Numbered from the stretch's first letter, positions 1 to 10,084 are shown. The stretch: 23,105 bases of DNA from an uncultured Oscillospiraceae bacterium (GCA_934561515.1 CAKTGM010000032.1:1-23105); one strand, 5' to 3'. A program made the numbers and translations. Notes: generated by a model from the sequence alone, not told the origin.

Positions 1-7
1 TAAGAAA

Positions 8-12
8 CCTCC
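8..12 (-). promoter_or_regulatory. Ribosome binding site of a gene starting just outside the window
   Basis: On the minus strand the sequence reads GGAGG followed by seven bases up to the window edge. That places a start codon immediately beyond position 1. It lies about 15 bases after the stop of the RlmD gene, so another minus-strand gene probably follows in the same transcript. The gene itself cannot be seen. Confidence 0.5.
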
Positions 13-25
13 ATTTTGCGGGATG

Positions 26-1648
26 TTAGATCATCCCAAAATATTTGAATGCTTCTCGGATTGCTTTCTCTTTTTCCTGCGGACACTGGGGCTGTCTGGA
101 ATCCTCGGACTTCGGCAGATTATAGTTCTTACCAACCCCAATCCCACATTTTCGTTTAATCTGTGAGATATAGAGGTTGGACACCTTTAACCCGGTATGC
201 TCCAACACATACTCCTTGATCTGCGGATAGGTTGCCCCATCCTGAAATTCGGACATATCCATATCTTCCAAAGAGAACTCAACCCGAATCTTTTTCGAGT
301 CGACCTCACCCTTGGAAAGCAAGACAACCGTCTCGACATGATCCGCTCTCGGGAACATATCCACGGCGGCGGCGCGCGCGGCGGTATAGCCAAGGTCTGC
401 AAAGCGCTTCACGTCGCGCGCCATGGTCGCGCTGTCACAGGAGACGTACACAACTCTCTCCGGCTGCATCGCGGCGATGCTCTCCACCACGTCGGGCGCA
501 AGCCCCTTTCGCGGCGGGTCGACGGTGATAACATCGGGGCGCAGATGCTCCTGCGCGAGTTTTTTCGCCACGTCGGACGCATCGCCGCAGAAGAATTCCG
601 CATTTTTGACGCCGTTGCGCACAGCGTTTTCGCGCGCGTCGTCGATGGCCTCGGGCACGATCTCCGCGCCGAGGACCCTCTTCGCGTGATCGGAGAGCGC
701 GAGCGTGATGGTGCCCGCGCCGCAGTAGAGGTCGAGCACCGTCTCCTGCCCCGTGAGATCTGCAAATTCGATGGCCTTCGCGTACAGTCGCTCGGCCTGC
801 GCGCGGTTGACCTGATAAAATGACGGCACGCTCAAGCGGAAGCGCTTGCCGCAGAGCGTATCCTCGAGCCGGTCTTCCCCCCAGAGCGTGCGGTAGCGGT
901 CGCCGAGGATGACGTTGCCCTTTTTCGTGTTTGTGCCCAGCACAATGCCGCGGCACTTGGGGCAGGCGTCGCGCAGAAGCGCCACGAGCGCTTCCTCCTG
1001 CGGCAGCCTGTTCCCGTTCACGAGCACGCAGACAAGACTCTCCCCCGCCGCGTTCGAGCGGACATAGAGATGGCGGACAAGGCCGTGGCCGGTCTTTTCG
1101 TCGTATCCTGCAACGCGGCAGCGCCGCATATATTCGCGCAGCGCCTCCGCCGCAGCGTCGGCCTCGGCCTTTACAAGAAGGCACTGCTCACATTCGATGA
1201 CCTCGTGCGTGCGGGCGCGATAAAAGCCCACCCTTCCGTCCTTCGACACGGGGTACTGCGCCTTGTTGCGGTAGCGCAGCGTGTCCGCCGCGCCGAGGAT
1301 CTCCTCCACCGCGACGGCGCTGCCGCCGATGCGCGCGAGATTATCCTGCACGCGCTGCCTTTTGAGGCGCAGCTCCTCCTCGTAGCTCATGTGGCGGTAG
1401 GTGCAGCCGCCGCAGCGCGGAAAGTACGGGCAGTCCGATTCAATGCGCGCATCGGACGGCTCGACCACCTCGATCACCTTGGCAAAGGCGACGCTTTTGA
1501 GCGTCTTGAGGATCAGCACGCGGCATTTTTCTCCGCGCAGCGCGCCGTGGACAAACACCACGCGCCCGTCGATGCGCGCAACGCCCATGCCGCCCTCGCC
1601 ATAGCCCTCGATGGTGACGGTATGCTCCTGATTTTTGGCAAGTTCCAT
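26..1648 (-). CDS. rlmD: 23S rRNA (uracil-5-)-methyltransferase RlmD/RumA with C-terminal extension
   Basis: SAM-dependent methyltransferase of the TrmA/RumA family, which makes 5-methyluridine in 23S rRNA. The 540-residue protein begins with a TRAM-like RNA-binding domain (about residues 5-62). Next come cysteines C73, C79, C82 and C156 in the CxxxxxCxxC...C arrangement that holds a 4Fe-4S cluster in E. coli RumA. The SAM motif VLDLYCGAG starts at 304, DPPRKG lies at 377-382, and the catalytic cysteine is C404 in YVSCDS. The usual family end, HVETVVLLSK, is reached at residue 446. A further ~94 residues (447-540, bases 29-310) form an extra lysine-rich domain with a conserved-looking KRKCGIGVGKNYNL segment; I recall similar tails in clostridial homologues. 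Its DNA is clearly AT-richer than the rest of the gene. GGGAG sits 6 bases before the ATG. A terminator-like hairpin lies only ~20 bases upstream, so expression may depend on read-through or on a promoter inside the upstream gene. Confidence 0.93.
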   Translation of the reverse strand: MELAKNQEHTVTIEGYGEGGMGVARIDGRVVFVHGALRGEKCRVLILKTLKSVAFAKVIEVVEPSDARIESDCPYFPRCGGCTYRHMSYEEELRLKRQRVQDNLARIGGSAVAVEEILGAADTLRYRNKAQYPVSKDGRVGFYRARTHEVIECEQCLLVKAEADAAAEALREYMRRCRVAGYDEKTGHGLVRHLYVRSNAAGESLVCVLVNGNRLPQEEALVALLRDACPKCRGIVLGTNTKKGNVILGDRYRTLWGEDRLEDTLCGKRFRLSVPSFYQVNRAQAERLYAKAIEFADLTGQETVLDLYCGAGTITLALSDHAKRVLGAEIVPEAIDDARENAVRNGVKNAEFFCGDASDVAKKLAQEHLRPDVITVDPPRKGLAPDVVESIAAMQPERVVYVSCDSATMARDVKRFADLGYTAARAAAVDMFPRADHVETVVLLSKGEVDSKKIRVEFSLEDMDMSEFQDGATYPQIKEYVLEHTGLKVSNLYISQIKRKCGIGVGKNYNLPKSEDSRQPQCPQEKEKAIREAFKYFGMI

Positions 1649-1664
1649 GGTTTCTCCCTCTCAG

Positions 1665-1702
1665 AAAAGCCGCTTCGCGCTTACGCGCGAAGCAGCTTTT
1701 TT
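1665..1702. terminator. Bidirectional terminator-like hairpin
   Basis: A perfect 9-bp stem, GCTTCGCGC / GCGCGAAGC, with a TTAC loop (1672-1693). It is followed by six T on the plus strand (1697-1702) and by a short CTTTTC run on the minus strand. No plus-strand gene ends here, so its likely role is partial termination after the metallo-hydrolase gene on the minus strand, just before rlmD. Confidence 0.6.
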
Positions 1703-1714
1703 CAATCTTTGCGA

Positions 1715-3310
1715 TCAATCGCGGAAGCGCTCGATCAGGCTGATGATCTGGCCCGTGAACGCGGAAATGTCCTTGTTGGGTCTTCCCTTGCAGTGCTTGG
1801 CAAGCTCCAGCAGCGACTCCGCCGCCGAGACGAGCTTTGCATAGAGATTGTCCGCGCGCGACTTCTGCGCCGTGCGCTTGCGCTCGGAAATGTAGCCCTC
1901 GCTGAGCATTTCGTTCGCGGCAAGGTCGTAGCATTCGGTGAACTTGGCCGCGTGCGCGCGGAAGCCGAGCGTGCAGAGCTCCTCTGCAAAGGCGGGGGCA
2001 ACGTCCTCGTCGCCGTGGACGACGAACACGTGCGCAGGCTTCGGGTCGAAGGCCTTGATCCACTCGATGAGGTGATCGTGGTCGGCGTGAGAGGAAAGGC
2101 CCTGGAAGTTGACGATCTTCGCCTTGACGGCGATCTCCTCGCCGAAGAGCTTGACCTTCTCCACACCGTCGAGCAGCCTGCGGCCCAGCGTGCCGGGCGA
2201 CTGGAAGCCGACGAATACGACCGCGCTGTTCGCGCGCCAGAGGTTGTGCTTCAAATGGTGGCGGATGCGGCCCGCGTCGCACATACCGGAGGCGGAGATG
2301 ATGACCTTGGGGGTCGTATCCATGTTGAGCATCTTCGATTCCTCGCTCGACTCAACAAGGTTGAGGTTGGGGAAGGTGAACATATGCGTGCCGTCCTTGA
2401 CGAGCTCGAGCGCCTGCTCATCGAGATAGCCGTGCAGATCGCCGCAGAAGACGGTCGTCGCGGCCCTGGCAAGGGGAGAGTCGATGTACACAGGGAAATT
2501 CGGCGTGGACTTGACGAGCCTCTGGTCCTTGATCTCGCGGATAAAATACAAAAGCTCCTGCGTGCGCCCGACGGCAAACGACGGAATGACGACATTGCCG
2601 CCCTTGCCGAGCGTTTCGTCGATGATCTCGGCAAGCTCGTCGGTATAGCTCCAGACCTCTGTGTGGTTGCGGTCGCCGTAGGTCGACTCCATCACGACGT
2701 AATCAGCCTTCTTCAAAAGCTGCGGGTCGCGGATAATGGGCTGGTCGACATTGCCGATGTCGCCGGAGAAGACGAGCGTCTTGTGAACGCCCGCTTCCTC
2801 AAGCTCGAGCGTGATGGAGGCAGAGCCGAGCAGATGCCCCGCATCGGTGAAGACCGCGCTCACGCCCTCGCAAAGCTCGACTGTTTCCTCATACTCGCAG
2901 GTCGTAACATATTTGAAAACATCCAGCGCGTCCTGCTCGGTGTAGAGCGGCTCAACGTGCTCGCGGCCCGCGCGCTGGCCCTTGCGGTTTTCATACTCCG
3001 CGTCGCTCTCCTGAATGTGGGCGGAGTCGAGCAGCATGATCTTCATGAGATCCGCCGTCACGCGCGTTGTGAGGATGCGGCCGTGGAAGCCGTTTTTCAC
3101 CAGCAGCGGGATGCGGCCGGTGTGGTCGATGTGCGCGTGGGTGACGAGCAGGATATCGATGCTGCCGGGCGCAAAGGCGAGGTAGCGGTTGTCCATCTCG
3201 TCGCGTCCCTGCTGCAATCCGCAGTCGACGAGGATCTTTTTGCCGTTGATCTCCAGGCAGTGGCTCGAGCCGGTCACGCAGCGGTCGGCTCCGTAAAAAT
3301 GCAGTTTCAT
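1715..3310 (-). CDS. Beta-CASP metallo-beta-lactamase fold RNA-processing hydrolase (CPSF/YSH1-like)
   Basis: A 531-residue zinc hydrolase of the metallo-beta-lactamase/beta-CASP group, whose characterised members (RNase J, CPSF-73 relatives) cleave RNA. Visible metal-site residues are H58, H60, D62 and H63 in HAHIDHTG, H159 in DAGHLLGS, and D184 in SGDIG. E208 in MESTYGDR fits beta-CASP motif A. A beta-CASP insertion follows around residues 240-370 (PSFAVGRTQELLY). The RMMBL-type end has H408 in GLSSHADHD and H432 in VVHGDED, the usual final metal/phosphate histidines. The tail (440-531) is predicted helical and has no motif I recognise. The start is well supported by TAAGGAGG at 3319-3326, 8 bases before the ATG. 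It lies upstream of rlmD on the same strand, 66 bases apart, and both could act on RNA. The exact substrate is unknown. It resembles the single-subunit bacterial CPSF-like proteins more than RNase J1, which has a longer C-terminal domain. Confidence 0.88.
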   Translation of the reverse strand: MKLHFYGADRCVTGSSHCLEINGKKILVDCGLQQGRDEMDNRYLAFAPGSIDILLVTHAHIDHTGRIPLLVKNGFHGRILTTRVTADLMKIMLLDSAHIQESDAEYENRKGQRAGREHVEPLYTEQDALDVFKYVTTCEYEETVELCEGVSAVFTDAGHLLGSASITLELEEAGVHKTLVFSGDIGNVDQPIIRDPQLLKKADYVVMESTYGDRNHTEVWSYTDELAEIIDETLGKGGNVVIPSFAVGRTQELLYFIREIKDQRLVKSTPNFPVYIDSPLARAATTVFCGDLHGYLDEQALELVKDGTHMFTFPNLNLVESSEESKMLNMDTTPKVIISASGMCDAGRIRHHLKHNLWRANSAVVFVGFQSPGTLGRRLLDGVEKVKLFGEEIAVKAKIVNFQGLSSHADHDHLIEWIKAFDPKPAHVFVVHGDEDVAPAFAEELCTLGFRAHAAKFTECYDLAANEMLSEGYISERKRTAQKSRADNLYAKLVSAAESLLELAKHCKGRPNKDISAFTGQIISLIERFRD

Positions 3311-3411
3311 GCGTCAGTCCTCCTTAGACCGGATATGAAAAGCTTTTTTCTTTTTCTCGTCCTCCGCCATCGGAGGGCACTTTGTCTCTTTACCCTGATA
3401 TCTTGTCTTGC

Positions 3412-3441
3412 ATTTTACCACAGCGGCAATGCAAAGCGCAA
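3412..3441 (-). promoter_or_regulatory. Candidate promoter of the beta-CASP hydrolase gene
   Basis: On the minus strand, TTGCGC (3436-3441), an 18-base spacer and TAAAAT (3412-3417) preceded by TGG, which gives an extended -10 form. The leader would be about 95 bases and contains a small CCTCCG/CGGAGG hairpin (3361-3376). Support is moderate because the -35 box is weak. Confidence 0.4.
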
Positions 3442-3504
3442 GCCGTGCGCGGCGCGGCGGCGGAATTTATTTACAGTCCATTCATATTGTGCGGCAAATT
3501 TTCC

Positions 3505-3534
3505 TTTGCATATCGCGCGCAGGAATGCTATACT
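3505..3534 (+). promoter_or_regulatory. Candidate sigma-A promoter of secA
   Basis: TATACT at 3529-3534 preceded by TGC forms a strong extended -10. A weak -35-like TTTGCA lies 18 bases upstream at 3505-3510. The predicted start near 3541 leaves a leader of about 37 bases that contains the secA ribosome binding site. Confidence 0.6.
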
Positions 3535-3577
3535 TGTAGGCGTGTTATTATGCTCCCACGAAAGGAAGTTTTTTGAT

Positions 3578-6304
<2,727 letters not shown>

Positions 6305-6330
6305 TCTGCCCCGCAGCGTGATCTGAATGC

Positions 6331-6370
6331 AAGGGGGCTGTTCTCTTTCCCCAAGGAGAGCAGCCCCCTT
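6331..6370. other. Long intergenic hairpin without a T-run
   Basis: AAGGGGGCTG (6331-6340) pairs perfectly with CAGCCCCCTT (6361-6370). The intervening bases continue the stem (TTCTCTTT with AAGGAGAG, two wobble pairs) around a CCCC loop, giving about 18 bp. No T-tract follows on either strand. It may be a weak terminator, a processing or stability element between secA and pgeF, or a partial transcript barrier. Confidence 0.55.
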
Positions 6371-6396
6371 CCCCAAAAGAAAAGGAGGCTTTTTCC

Positions 6397-7218
6397 ATGT
6401 CCTTTACCGAACACAATGCCGGCGGCCTTATCTTTGACACCTCCGATGTCATCTCCGCTGCGCCCGGCGTGGTGCACGCCTTCACCACGCGTCACGGCGG
6501 CGTGAGCCCCGCCCCCTTCGACTCGCTCAACTTTGCCGACCACCACGGCGACACGAACGAGAATCTGCTCGAAAACTATCGCCGCCTCGGCGCAGCCGTC
6601 GGTTTTGACGCATCCCGCGCCGTCGCCTGCCGCCAGATCCACTCCGACCACGTCTGCGTGGCGCGCGAGGAGGACGCGGGCAAGCTCCTCTGGGATGAGC
6701 GGCTCGACGACGGCGACGCGCTCATCACGAACGTGCCCGATCTCCCGCTCTTCGCCTACGGCACGGATTGCTGCGTCATCACGCTCTACGACCCCAGCAC
6801 ACGCTGCATCGGCGCGGTGCACGCGGGCTGGCGCGGCACGGCGAGCGGCATTGCGCTCAAAACGGCCGTGACGATGATGAGCTATTACGGCGCGGACCCC
6901 TACACGCTGCGCGCCGCCATCGGCCCGAGCATCGGCAAGTGCTGCTTCGAGGTCGACGAGGACGTGGCGCACACCTTCAAGGCACTGCTCGACCCCGCCG
7001 TTGACGAGCGCATCGAGCAGTGCGGGGAAAAGTACCGCATCGACCTCAAGGGCATCAACCGCCTGTGGCTGCTGCGCGCGGGCATCGACCCTGCGCGCGT
7101 GGACGTGCACCCCGACTGCACGAAGTGCCACCCCGAGCGCTACTGGTCGCACCGCGCGATGGGCGACAAGCGCGGCGGCATGGCCGGCGTCATCTGCCTG
7201 ACCGGGGAAGATCGATGA
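6397..7218 (+). CDS. pgeF: Peptidoglycan editing factor PgeF (YfiH / multicopper polyphenol oxidase family)
   Basis: A 273-residue member of the YfiH/DUF152 family. E. coli PgeF removes wrongly incorporated L-Ser from UDP-MurNAc peptide precursors; other members have been reported as purine nucleoside enzymes or laccases. The family signature is clear: PGVVHAFTTRHGGVS at 23-37, then the metal triad H82 (QIHSDHV), C125 (TDCCVITLYD) and H142 (AVHAGWRGT). The tail shows the usual SHRAMGDKRGGMAGVI pattern, similar to the SYRRDGxTGR end of homologues. AAAGGAGG at 6381-6388 lies 8 bases before the ATG. The stop codon overlaps the start of the following lipoprotein gene in ATGA, so the two are translationally coupled. 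Expected to be cytoplasmic. The exact substrate in this organism is inferred from the family. Confidence 0.9.
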   Translation: MSFTEHNAGGLIFDTSDVISAAPGVVHAFTTRHGGVSPAPFDSLNFADHHGDTNENLLENYRRLGAAVGFDASRAVACRQIHSDHVCVAREEDAGKLLWDERLDDGDALITNVPDLPLFAYGTDCCVITLYDPSTRCIGAVHAGWRGTASGIALKTAVTMMSYYGADPYTLRAAIGPSIGKCCFEVDEDVAHTFKALLDPAVDERIEQCGEKYRIDLKGINRLWLLRAGIDPARVDVHPDCTKCHPERYWSHRAMGDKRGGMAGVICLTGEDR

Positions 7219-8756
7219 TGCGCCGCGTTTCGCTTCTTTTCTGCGCGCTCGCGCTGCTTTTGTCGCTTTCGGGCTGCTGGAGCTCTGATGAGGCGGACGA
7301 GGAAAAGGATTTCTGGGAGACGCCGTCCCCCGGCGAAACGCAGGAGGGTGCCGACGCTGCGCACACGCCCATCACGGCCTTTGCCCTGCCCTATCTTCAG
7401 AACGTGACGCTCGACCCCATCACCTGCCCCGACGGGATGCAGCAGACGGTGGGCGCGCTGCTCTACGAGGGGCTTTTCGCGCTGGACGAGACGTTCACGC
7501 CGCAAACTGTCCTGTGCAGCCGCTATGAGCACAACGACGACTGCACCTCCTTCACCTTCTATCTCCGCGAGGATGTGCGCTTTTCCGACGGCAGCGCGCT
7601 GACGGCGAACGATGTGCTCGCCACGCTGCGCCGCGCGCAGGAAAGCGTGCGCTACGGCGCGCGCTTCGCCTCCGTTGCCTCGATGCGCGCATCGAACGGC
7701 GCGCTCGTTGTAACGCTCACGCGCGGAAACAGCGCCTTTCCCGCGCTGCTGGACATTCCCATCGTGCGCGCAGGCTCTGAAAAGAACAGCGTGCCGCCCG
7801 GCACGGGGCCGTACCTCTTCGTAACGGACGGCAGCGGCGCGTGCCTCAAGCGCAGCGGCGAGTGGTGGCGAAAAGCGAACCTGCCGCTCGAGCGCATCGA
7901 GCTGCGCGAGGTCAAGGACGACGACACGGCCTCCTACCTCTTCTCCTCGCGCGAGGTGCATCTGCTCGCCGCCGACCTGACTGGCGGCGCGGGCGACCTT
8001 CGCAGCGCGAACACCGCCGTCACCGACTATGCATCGGCGAACATGATCTACCTCGGCTTCAACACGCAGCGCACGCTCACGGCAAGCGCTGAGCTGCGCG
8101 CCGCCCTCGCCGCCGCCATCGACCGCGGCACTGTGGCCGCGGGCTACCTTGCAGGCCACGCCGAGAGCGCGCGCTTCCCGCTCTCGCCGCGTGCTGCGCT
8201 CTATCCTGAAGAGCTTGCCGCAACGCTTGCGCCCCCCGCGCTCTCCGCGGCGCTTGAAGCGTCCGGCGTATCGGAGGACCATCCCCGCTCGCTCACCATT
8301 CTCGTCAGCGAGAGCGACTCGTTCAAGGTCTCCATCGCAGAGTATCTCAGCCGCGCGCTGACGGGCGGCGGCCTGAGCTTCACCGTGCGCGTGCTGCCGT
8401 GGAGCGACTATCTCGCCGCGCTGGAGAGCGGAAATTTCGACCTCTACCTCGCCGAGGTCCGCCTGACGGCGGACTGGGACATTTCCTCCCTCGTCCGAAC
8501 CGGCGGCGCGCTCAACTACGGCTTCTATGCCGACGAGGAGTGCGACGCGCTGCTTGACGCCTTTCTTGCAGGAGAAACGGCGCAGAGTGCAAGCGCGCTC
8601 TGCCGCCATCTGGAGCAGAATGCCCCCATCGCGCCCATCGTCTTCAAGACCGCGTCCGTGCTGACGCCGGAGGGTCTTGTCGACGGCCTGACCCCCACCG
8701 TTTCCTCCCCGTTCTACGGCCTTGAAAACTGGACGGTGACCTTCGGCAAGGGATGA
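7215..8756 (+). CDS. Family 5 extracellular solute-binding lipoprotein (oligopeptide/nickel type)
   Basis: A 513-residue substrate-binding protein of the OppA/DppA/MppA class, attached to the outer face of the membrane by lipid. The N-terminus is a lipoprotein signal: MMRR, a hydrophobic stretch, then lipobox LSGC with C21 as the lipidated residue, followed by an acidic linker. The family signature appears near residues 85-145: ALLYEGLFALDETFTPQTVL, then FTFYLREDVRFSDGSALTANDV. The fold continues to the C-terminus (GLENWTVTF) with ordinary length. The start at 7215 overlaps the pgeF stop in ATGA; a second ATG at 7218 is possible. No permease or ATPase gene of an Opp system lies nearby, so this is an orphan binding protein. 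Coupling to pgeF suggests a cell-wall peptide ligand, as for MppA, but that is inference. A MazG-like gene follows 33 bases later. Confidence 0.88.
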   Translation: MMRRVSLLFCALALLLSLSGCWSSDEADEEKDFWETPSPGETQEGADAAHTPITAFALPYLQNVTLDPITCPDGMQQTVGALLYEGLFALDETFTPQTVLCSRYEHNDDCTSFTFYLREDVRFSDGSALTANDVLATLRRAQESVRYGARFASVASMRASNGALVVTLTRGNSAFPALLDIPIVRAGSEKNSVPPGTGPYLFVTDGSGACLKRSGEWWRKANLPLERIELREVKDDDTASYLFSSREVHLLAADLTGGAGDLRSANTAVTDYASANMIYLGFNTQRTLTASAELRAALAAAIDRGTVAAGYLAGHAESARFPLSPRAALYPEELAATLAPPALSAALEASGVSEDHPRSLTILVSESDSFKVSIAEYLSRALTGGGLSFTVRVLPWSDYLAALESGNFDLYLAEVRLTADWDISSLVRTGGALNYGFYADEECDALLDAFLAGETAQSASALCRHLEQNAPIAPIVFKTASVLTPEGLVDGLTPTVSSPFYGLENWTVTFGKG

Positions 8757-8789
8757 AGGTGCAAAATCTTTGCGAAAGGGACTGAAACC

Positions 8790-9125
8790 ATGGATGCAAA
8801 CGAGTACCAGAAGCGCGCAATGACGACGCTGAACCCCGCGCTCGGAAAAAAGGACGTGCTTATCAACAGTGTCATGGGGCTTTGCGGCGAGTCGGGCGAG
8901 GCGATCGACATCGTGAAGAAATGGCTGGCGCAGGGGCACGCGCTCGACAAAGAGCACCTTGCCAAGGAGCTTGGAGACATCGCATGGTATCTCGCCGAGG
9001 CCGCCACCGCGCTGGACCTTTCGCTCGGCGACATTTTGCAGGCCAATCTCGACAAGCTTGAAAAGCGCTACCCCGACGGCTTCGACACGCGCCGCTCCCT
9101 CTCCCGCGCGGTGGAAGACCTGTAG
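8790..9125 (+). CDS. MazG-like nucleotide pyrophosphohydrolase
   Basis: A 111-residue all-alpha NTP pyrophosphohydrolase of the MazG-like group, the single-domain relatives of MazG that hydrolyse (d)NTPs to monophosphates and often clean up unusual nucleotides. The magnesium motif is visible as E34xxE37 (GESGEA) and, 22 residues later, E60xxD63 (KELGDIAWYLAE). The EKRYPDGFD segment near the end is also typical of the group. AAAGGG lies about 9 bases before the ATG. It is probably the last gene of the unit with pgeF and the binding lipoprotein, because a strong terminator begins 75 bases downstream. The actual nucleotide substrate cannot be told from sequence. Confidence 0.87.
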   Translation: MDANEYQKRAMTTLNPALGKKDVLINSVMGLCGESGEAIDIVKKWLAQGHALDKEHLAKELGDIAWYLAEAATALDLSLGDILQANLDKLEKRYPDGFDTRRSLSRAVEDL

Positions 9126-9199
9126 GCAGTGCGTCCTGCGGCGCTTGTGTACCCGCCTTATGCGGGCCCGCCCGCCGCTGTGCGTTCAGCAAGACACAA

Positions 9200-9239
9200 A
9201 AACCCGACCGATGAGAACCATCGGTCGGGTTTGCTTTTT
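9200..9239. terminator. Strong bidirectional terminator between the MazG-like gene and lexA
   Basis: A perfect 14-bp stem, AAACCCGACCGATG (9200-9213) with CATCGGTCGGGTTT (9219-9232), and a five-base loop. On the plus strand it is followed by TGCTTTTT. On the minus strand the stem runs directly into TTTTTGTG. It serves both convergent genes. Confidence 0.92.
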
Positions 9240-9269
9240 ATGAACGCTTCGCTGCGGCGCGTTATTTCT

Positions 9270-9911
9270 TTAATACTGGCGCACCACGGCGACGACGCGG
9301 CCGAGGATCGTGCACCCGCGCCCGTCGATGGGCTGATAGTCGGGGTTTGCGGGCAGGAGCCAGAGCTCTCTTCCCTTGCGCTTGAGCGTTTTGACCGTGG
9401 CCTCGTCGCCGAGCAGGGCGATGACGATCTGTCCGTTCTGCGCGATGGACTGGCGATGGACGACGACAAGATCGTCCGGCAGGATGCCGACGCCAAGCAT
9501 CGACTCGCCGCGCACGCGCAGGGCAAAATACTCGTCATCATGCCCGCCGGTGTCGAACGTCAGGTAATCCTCGATGCACTCCTGCGCCAGAATCGGGCTG
9601 CCGGCGGCAACGTTGCCGACGATGGGCACGCGGCGCGCCGGCGGCTCGTCAAAGGCCGGCGCTTCCTCCTGCACGGGGACGATCGGCGCGCCGGAGGGCA
9701 GGCGCTTGAGCGTGATGGCGCGGCCCTTGCCCGCGCTCTTTTCGATGAGGCCCATCTCCTGCAAATGCTTGATGTGGAAATGGACGGTGGAGGGCGACTT
9801 GAGGCCCAGTGCCTCGCCGATCTCCCGCACGGAGGGCGCATAGCCGTGCTCGGCAATGCTCTCGTCAATATAATCGTACACGCGCTGCTGCATCTTTGAC
9901 AGTTTTTCCAT
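9270..9911 (-). CDS. lexA: SOS repressor LexA
   Basis: A 213-residue repressor and self-cleaving serine protease controlling the DNA-damage response. The N-terminal winged helix-turn-helix is seen in GYAPSVREIGEALGLKSPSTVHFHIKHL (about 23-50, the -A..V- and -S..V..H- spacing of LexA). The RecA-stimulated cleavage site is A103-G104 in VGNVAAGSP. The catalytic dyad is S137 in RGESM and K174 in EATVK. GGAAGGGG lies about 9 bases before the ATG on the minus strand. The promoter region carries a LexA box, so the gene should repress itself. It shares its upstream region (9912-10118) with the divergent GntR operon. Confidence 0.97.
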   Translation of the reverse strand: MEKLSKMQQRVYDYIDESIAEHGYAPSVREIGEALGLKSPSTVHFHIKHLQEMGLIEKSAGKGRAITLKRLPSGAPIVPVQEEAPAFDEPPARRVPIVGNVAAGSPILAQECIEDYLTFDTGGHDDEYFALRVRGESMLGVGILPDDLVVVHRQSIAQNGQIVIALLGDEATVKTLKRKGRELWLLPANPDYQPIDGRGCTILGRVVAVVRQY

Positions 9912-9926
9912 CGTCGTGCGCCCCTT

Positions 9927-9940
9927 CCAACATTTGTTCG
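9927..9940 (-). promoter_or_regulatory. LexA box (Gram-positive type)
   Basis: On the minus strand CGAACAAATGTTGG matches the Bacillus-type consensus CGAACRNRYGTTYC at 12 of 14 positions; only the last two bases differ. It begins five bases after the -10 box of lexA, so bound LexA would cover the transcription start. Confidence 0.85.
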
Positions 9941-9945
9941 AATCT

Positions 9946-9973
9946 ATGATACCACATTTCTCCGAAAATGCAA
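9946..9973 (-). promoter_or_regulatory. Promoter of lexA
   Basis: On the minus strand TTGCAT (9968-9973), a 16-base spacer and TATCAT (9946-9951), with the LexA box immediately downstream. Confidence 0.65.
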
Positions 9974-10051
9974 CATCTGTTTCACATTTTTATTTCATTT
10001 TCGCGCTTCTGCCCGCCCGAAAAGTTTTTTTGCTTTTTTTGCGCGCAGCTA

Positions 10052-10080
10052 TTGACAAATGCCGCCGGATGTATTATTGT
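10052..10080 (+). promoter_or_regulatory. Promoter of the GntR-ABC operon
   Basis: A perfect -35 TTGACA (10052-10057), a 17-base spacer and TATTGT (10075-10080). The predicted start falls inside the palindrome at 10085-10102. Confidence 0.7.
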
Positions 10081-10084
10081 ACTA

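Noticed and set aside
1070..3577. Very long open frame in the secA frame that would give SecA an ~836-residue N-terminal extension
   Set aside because: The region is antisense to two well-supported minus-strand genes and its translation is low-complexity Arg/Ala/Val/Leu-rich. SecA similarity, the ribosome binding site and a promoter all place the start at 3578.
7140..8957. 605-codon minus-strand open frame opposite the binding lipoprotein gene
   Set aside because: Arg/Glu/Ala-rich antisense frame with no motifs. The plus-strand protein has a lipobox and family signature, so the plus-strand reading is the real one.
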